From the NCBI GenBank assembly GCA_001303665.1, contig LJUF01000020.1:1-16983 (forward strand): a stretch of 16,983 nt of DNA, in the 5' to 3' direction. Each line of letters begins with the position of its first letter. The first letter of the stretch is position 1. The notes under the pieces are model-generated. The model was not told the DNA's origin and did no database searches. It saw only the letters and a program-made list of their open reading frames with translations. Of the stretch, positions 12,776 to 16,983 are shown piece by piece. The position numbers and the translations under genes were made by a program. The DNA comes from Phycisphaerae bacterium SM23_33. GTDB lineage: Bacteria > Planctomycetota > Phycisphaerae > SM23-33.

Positions 12776-14490
12776 TTTCGGCGTGCATCCTTGCGGCCTG
12801 GGCCGGCTGCGATGAGCCGCTGAGCCTGAACTGGCAGCGGCAGCCCACCACCCGCCCCGCTCGGATCGTTATCCCTCCCGGCGTGGCCGGCACCGTCGCC
12901 CAATACGCCGACCTCGTCGGCGCCGAGCCCGTCACCGTGAGGGGCTACGGGGTGGTGGTGGGGCTGGGCAGGTCGGGCTCCTCGGAGGTGCCTCCGGCGC
13001 TGCGGAAGCGGCTGACCGACCAGATGTACAAGCACAAGCTTTCCTCTCCGATGGCGGGCACGTCGCAGCTGACGCCGGCCCGGATCCTGGCCGACGAGGA
13101 CACCGCCGTGGTCGGCGTCAGCGGCGTGGTGCCCCCGGCGGGGCCCCCGAATACGCGCTTCGACCTGAACGTCGAGGCCCTGCGAGGCACGCAGACGACC
13201 AGCCTGGACGGCGGGGTGCTGATGACCGTGGAGCTGCACATGGCCCTGGACGAGACCGTCGGCACGGTCCGCGAGGCCAAGAGCTGGGCCATCGGCCGCG
13301 GGGTCGTGTTCGTCAACCCCTTCATCGACCGGGGCAATCCCGCCGACAAGGCCAAGCTGCGCGTCGGTCGGATCCTCAACGGCGGGACGGTCACCCGCGG
13401 CCAGCCGCTGAGGCTGACCCTGCGCGAGCCGGACTACCTCGTCGCTCACAACATCCAGGAGAGGCTCAACGAGCGCTTCGGCAAGGGCCTGGCCAAAGTG
13501 GCCCGGGGCAAGACGCCGGCGATGATCGAGCTGGAGATCCCGCCGGCCTACCGCGACGACTACGAGCACTTCCTCCGACTGGTGATGCACGTGTACCTGG
13601 TGGGCGGCCCGGCGGGGCAGGAGGAGCACGCCCGGCAGCTGTCGCGGGCCATCGTGCTGCCCACCGCCCGCCGCGAGGACATCTCGCTGGTGTGGGAGGC
13701 CATGGGCCGCCAGGTCCTGCCCGTCATCCAGCCGCTGTACGGCTCTGAGAATCTGGCCGCGGCCTTCTACGCCGCTCGCGCCGGCCTCAGGCTGGGCGAC
13801 CCGCTGGCGGTCGAGCCCATGATCCACCTGGCCAAACTGGCCGATTCCTCACACCAGCTCCAGGCCGTCCTCGAACTCGGCCGGGCACGCCAATTCATAC
13901 AGGGCGTCGGGGTGCTCCGGCAGTTGCTGGCCGGCAAGAACCAGCTGCTGCGTGTGGCCGCCTACGAGGCGCTGCTGGAGCATGGCTCCACCGGCGCGAT
14001 TCAGCGGGAGGACATCTCCGGGCAGTTCAGGCTGGACATCATACAGGCCGACGCCGACTACACCGTGTACGCCACCCGGACCGGCCCGCCGACCATCATG
14101 CTGTTCGGACACAACGTCCCCATCTATCGCCCGGTCTTCTACTGCCCGCCCGACGAGCTGGTCACCATCAACGCCATGCGCGATGCCAGCGAGATCAGCG
14201 TCTACCGCAAGGTTCCGCGCACGGAGAAGATGAGCGAGACCTTCAAGCTCCCCCCGCGGGTGGACGAGCTGATCCGGGTATTGGGCAAGCTGCCGACGCA
14301 GGGCCGCGACGGCCGGCCGGAAGGACTGGGGCTGACGTATTCCCAGGTCGTTCGCGTCCTGTACGGGCTGTGCGAGGAAGGGCACATCCCGGCGGAATTC
14401 GTGTTGCAGCCGGCGCCGGCGATGCGGAGAATCTACGGCTCGACTGCGGCCACGGGTCGGCCGGATGTGCCGGAAGAGGAAAGACAGTAG
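12745..14490 (+). CDS. FlgI-like lipoprotein with HEAT-like repeats
   Basis: A 581-residue exported protein. Residues 1-21 form a lipoprotein-type signal with C22 as the likely lipidated Cys, although Trp at -3 is unusual. Residues about 54-330 resemble the flagellar P-ring protein FlgI: GYGVVVGLGRSGSSE, DTAVVGVSGVVPPAG and the TSLDGGVLMTVELH string match its conserved core order. Residues 335-414 look like short paired helices of HEAT type (LGDPLAVEPMIHLAKLA, NQLLRVAAYEALLEHG). The C-terminal domain (415-581) is unrecognised. True FlgI is about 365 residues, has a non-lipidated signal and sits in flagellar operons; none is here. A related ring-forming or scaffold role in the envelope is inference. 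ATG 12745 is the first start that gives a signal peptide. smc follows after 54 bases. Confidence 0.7.
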   Translation: MFTNRLHATLISACILAAWAGCDEPLSLNWQRQPTTRPARIVIPPGVAGTVAQYADLVGAEPVTVRGYGVVVGLGRSGSSEVPPALRKRLTDQMYKHKLSSPMAGTSQLTPARILADEDTAVVGVSGVVPPAGPPNTRFDLNVEALRGTQTTSLDGGVLMTVELHMALDETVGTVREAKSWAIGRGVVFVNPFIDRGNPADKAKLRVGRILNGGTVTRGQPLRLTLREPDYLVAHNIQERLNERFGKGLAKVARGKTPAMIELEIPPAYRDDYEHFLRLVMHVYLVGGPAGQEEHARQLSRAIVLPTARREDISLVWEAMGRQVLPVIQPLYGSENLAAAFYAARAGLRLGDPLAVEPMIHLAKLADSSHQLQAVLELGRARQFIQGVGVLRQLLAGKNQLLRVAAYEALLEHGSTGAIQREDISGQFRLDIIQADADYTVYATRTGPPTIMLFGHNVPIYRPVFYCPPDELVTINAMRDASEISVYRKVPRTEKMSETFKLPPRVDELIRVLGKLPTQGRDGRPEGLGLTYSQVVRVLYGLCEEGHIPAEFVLQPAPAMRRIYGSTAATGRPDVPEEERQ

Positions 14491-14544
14491 CCGCCGGGCC
14501 AGGGATGGCCTCGGGGGCAACGGCGCCATGGAAGGACGCTGCCC

Positions 14545-16983
14545 ATGAAGTTGAAGTCACTCACGCTGTCGGGGTTCAAGAGCTTCGCCGACAAGACCAC
14601 CTTCGTCTTCGATGAGGGCGTAACCTGCGTGGTCGGCCCCAACGGGTGCGGCAAGAGCAACGTCATCGACGCCTTCAAGTGGGTGCTGGGCGAGCAGTCC
14701 GCCAAGAGCCTGCGCGGCGGGGAGATGCTGGACGTGATCTTCAACGGCACCGCCCAGCGGCGCTCGGCGGGGCTGGCGGAGGTGGCCCTGAGCTTTGAGG
14801 ACGCCTCGGGGGCGCTGGCCGCCAGCCTGGGCGAAGGCCGCGACGGGACCATCACCATCGCCCGCCGGCTGTTCCGCAGCGGCGAGAGCGAATACCTCAT
14901 CAACAAGCAGGTCTGCCGGCTCAAGGACATCCGCGAGATGTTCATGGACACCGGCGTCGGCGCCAACGCCTACAGCCTCATCGAGCAGGGCAAGGTCGAG
15001 ACCTTCCTCCAGGCCTCCGCCGTCGAGCGCCGGGCCGTGTTCGACGAGGCGGCGGGCATTTCCAAGTACAAGGCCCGGAAGCGAGAGGCCATCCGCCGGC
15101 TGGAGCGGGTGGAGCAGAACCTGCTGCGGCTCAGCGACATCCTGGCCGAGGTGCAGAAGCGGCTGCGGAGCATCAAGTACCAGGCGGGCAAGGCCCGCAG
15201 CTACCAGGCGCACAGCGCCCGGCTGAAGGAGCTGCGGTCGCTGTTCTCGCTGGCGGAGTATCACCGCCTGAGCAGCCACCGCCGGGAATTGCAGGCGGCG
15301 ACCGACGCCCTGACCGACGCCCTGGTGGAAATCTCCACCCGGATCGACCGCCTGGAGACCTCTCGCACCGGCGCGGAAACCGAGATCGCCGACCTGGAGC
15401 AGCGGGCCCGGGCGCTGGAGGCTCGGCTGGCGGAGGTGACCGCCCAGATCGAGACCTGCTGCCAGCGGGCGGAGATGCTCGAGGGTCGTGCCCGCGAGCT
15501 GGCCGACGCCATCGCCACCGACTCGGCCCGCCTGGACCAGCTCGACGCCAAGCTCCAGACCAACCGGGCCGAGATCCAGACCCATCGCGACCAGCTCCAG
15601 GCCGTGGTGGACCAGCTGGAGGAGCTCTCCCAGCGGGAAGGGTCCTTTCACCAGCGGATCGCCCAGGGGGCGGAGTCGCTCCGCCGCCTCCAGACGCAGT
15701 TGGAGGACGAGAAGAACGGCACCATCGACCTGCTCCGCCGCACCGCCCAACTGCACAACGAGATCAATAGCTACAGCCTCCGCCGCGACAGCCTGCACAC
15801 GCAGCGGCAGCGCCTCACCGGCAGGGCCGAGGAGGTCGAAAGGGCGCTGGAGGCGCTGCTCGCCCGCCGGGCCGGCGTCGAAGGCAAACTCGAAGACGTC
15901 CGCGCCGTCCTGGCTGACTCGCAAAGCCGCCTCGACGCCGCCCACCGACAGGCCCAGCAGCTCCAGCAGGACGACGCCGGCCTGGCCGCGGAAATCTCCC
16001 AGGCCCAGCAGGACCACAGCGGCATGCTCTCCCGCCAGGCCGTGCTGGAGGAAATGCAGCAGCGCTTCGAGGGCGTGGGCGAGGGAGTCCGCCGTGTCCT
16101 GGCCGCCGTCCGGGAAGGGCAGCTGCCGTTCGTCCGCGGCATGCTCGGGCAGTTCATCGAGGCCGACGTGGAGCACGCGAAGGTCATCGAGGCCGCCCTG
16201 GCCGGGGCCGAGCAGCGGCTCCTCGCCGACCGGCTTGACGACGTTCTGCAATCAGCCGACAACCTGCGCCAGTTGCTGGCCGGGGCCGGCGGGGTCGAGC
16301 TGATCCCCCTGGACCTGCTGCCGGCCGCCCAGGCCGCCGGCGAGCCCGTCCATGGCGCCCTCGCCCGGGCCTGTGACTGGCTCCGCTGCGAGCCGGCCGT
16401 CGCCCCCGCCGTCCAGGCCGCACTCGGCACCACGCTGGTGGTCGAATCGCTGGCCCGGGCCCTGGAGATCGCCCGCCGCGAGCCCGGCCGGTGGCGCTTC
16501 GTGACACTGCAAGGCGAACTCCTCGAAAGCGACGGCCGGGTGCGGATTGGCGCCGGGCGCCCCGCCGCCGGGGTCATCTCCCGCCGCAGCGAGCTGGCGG
16601 AGCTGGCCCGCCGCCTGGGCGAAAGCCGCACCCGCCTGGACGCCCTGGAGGCCCGGCGGGAAGAGCTCCGAGCCAGGCGGGCGCACCTGGAGGAGGTGCT
16701 CCAGGCCCTGCGCACGGCCGTGTACGAGGCCAACACCGAACGGGTGGAGCACGAGTCGCTGCTGGAGCGGCTGAACGAGCAACTTGCCGAGCTTCAGCGC
16801 GAGGGCCCGCTGCTGGCCGAGGAGGTCCGCCAACTGGCCGAGGAGATCGAGCTGGCCGTCCACGGGGAGCGCCAGGCCAAGGAAAAGGCCGCCGAGCTGG
16901 AGGAGCTTCACCGGCAGCGCGAATCGCAGATCGCCCGGCTGGGCGAGGCCCTCGCCGAGGCCGACCGGGGCCAGGAGGACCTG
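14545..16983 (+). CDS. smc: Chromosome segregation ATPase SMC, 5' part
   Basis: The first 813 codons of SMC, cut by the window end; the full protein is normally near 1,170-1,200 residues. It compacts and resolves chromosomes with ScpA and ScpB. The N-terminal ATPase head has Walker A GPNGCGKSN (31-39), the Q-loop region VLGEQSAKSLRG (47-58) and the family string from DTGVGANAYSLIEQGKVE. A long coiled coil spans about 170-505. The hinge (about 510-675) includes GMLGQFIEADVEHAKVIEAAL and RFVTLQGELLESDGRVRIG, typical of bacterial SMC rather than Rad50. A second coiled coil begins at about 677. The start ATG 14545 has GAAGGA 8 bases upstream. The C-terminal head with signature motif and Walker B lies outside the window. 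Confidence 0.95.
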   Translation, partial: MKLKSLTLSGFKSFADKTTFVFDEGVTCVVGPNGCGKSNVIDAFKWVLGEQSAKSLRGGEMLDVIFNGTAQRRSAGLAEVALSFEDASGALAASLGEGRDGTITIARRLFRSGESEYLINKQVCRLKDIREMFMDTGVGANAYSLIEQGKVETFLQASAVERRAVFDEAAGISKYKARKREAIRRLERVEQNLLRLSDILAEVQKRLRSIKYQAGKARSYQAHSARLKELRSLFSLAEYHRLSSHRRELQAATDALTDALVEISTRIDRLETSRTGAETEIADLEQRARALEARLAEVTAQIETCCQRAEMLEGRARELADAIATDSARLDQLDAKLQTNRAEIQTHRDQLQAVVDQLEELSQREGSFHQRIAQGAESLRRLQTQLEDEKNGTIDLLRRTAQLHNEINSYSLRRDSLHTQRQRLTGRAEEVERALEALLARRAGVEGKLEDVRAVLADSQSRLDAAHRQAQQLQQDDAGLAAEISQAQQDHSGMLSRQAVLEEMQQRFEGVGEGVRRVLAAVREGQLPFVRGMLGQFIEADVEHAKVIEAALAGAEQRLLADRLDDVLQSADNLRQLLAGAGGVELIPLDLLPAAQAAGEPVHGALARACDWLRCEPAVAPAVQAALGTTLVVESLARALEIARREPGRWRFVTLQGELLESDGRVRIGAGRPAAGVISRRSELAELARRLGESRTRLDALEARREELRARRAHLEEVLQALRTAVYEANTERVEHESLLERLNEQLAELQREGPLLAEEVRQLAEEIELAVHGERQAKEKAAELEELHRQRESQIARLGEALAEADRGQEDL

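Noticed and set aside
12601..13827. 408-codon minus-strand frame opposite the FlgI-like gene
   Set aside because: Shadow frame with no recognisable motif, spanning a promoter and two plus-strand genes.
14557..16251. 564-codon minus-strand frame opposite smc
   Set aside because: Leu/Gly/His-rich antisense shadow; smc on the plus strand has Walker A, coiled coil and hinge.

Overview
The window is GC-rich, gene-dense bacterial chromosome with no rRNA, tRNA, CRISPR or insertion sequence that I can see. Gene content suggests a planctomycete, possibly Phycisphaerae-like: a GH123/DUF4091-type hydrolase, a uroporphyrinogen-decarboxylase-fold methyltransferase, a non-flagellar FlgI-like lipoprotein, a Hanks-type kinase and large PAS sensor kinases. 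This assignment is inference from gene style, not from a phylogenetic marker.

Layout. (1) 1-2634, plus strand: the tail of an unidentified gene, a short signal-peptide reading frame, a GH123/DUF4091-like hydrolase and a small Cache-like protein that overlaps it by 4 bases. (2) 2677-5704, minus strand: a Ser/Thr kinase, then 3 bases later a calcineurin-like phosphoesterase, then a UroD/MtaA-like methyltransferase. A good sigma70-type promoter precedes the kinase. (3) 5878-7371, minus strand: a membrane-anchored or secreted N-acetylmuramoyl-L-alanine amidase and ribonuclease III (rnc). rnc has a near-consensus promoter and a long leader that folds into an extended irregular hairpin. (4) 7833-11451, plus strand: a NarL-type hybrid-PAS sensor kinase overlapping its LuxR-type response regulator. 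(5) 11697-12775: a solitary HicB-like protein and peptide deformylase, the latter with its own promoter, a possible leaderless GTG start and an abnormal C-terminal run-on. (6) 12745-16983: a FlgI-like lipoprotein with HEAT-like repeats, then the first 813 codons of smc, cut by the window end.

How they fit together. The window mixes housekeeping genes (rnc, def, smc, amidase) with signalling genes (kinase/phosphatase pair, two-component pair) and polysaccharide-related genes. The observations I rate highest are the rnc leader hairpin together with loss of a conserved active-site Asp in the same RNase III, the kinase-phosphatase pair, the leaderless/run-on deformylase, and the apparently detached signal peptide of the hydrolase. 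I did not find a clear novel defence or mobile system.
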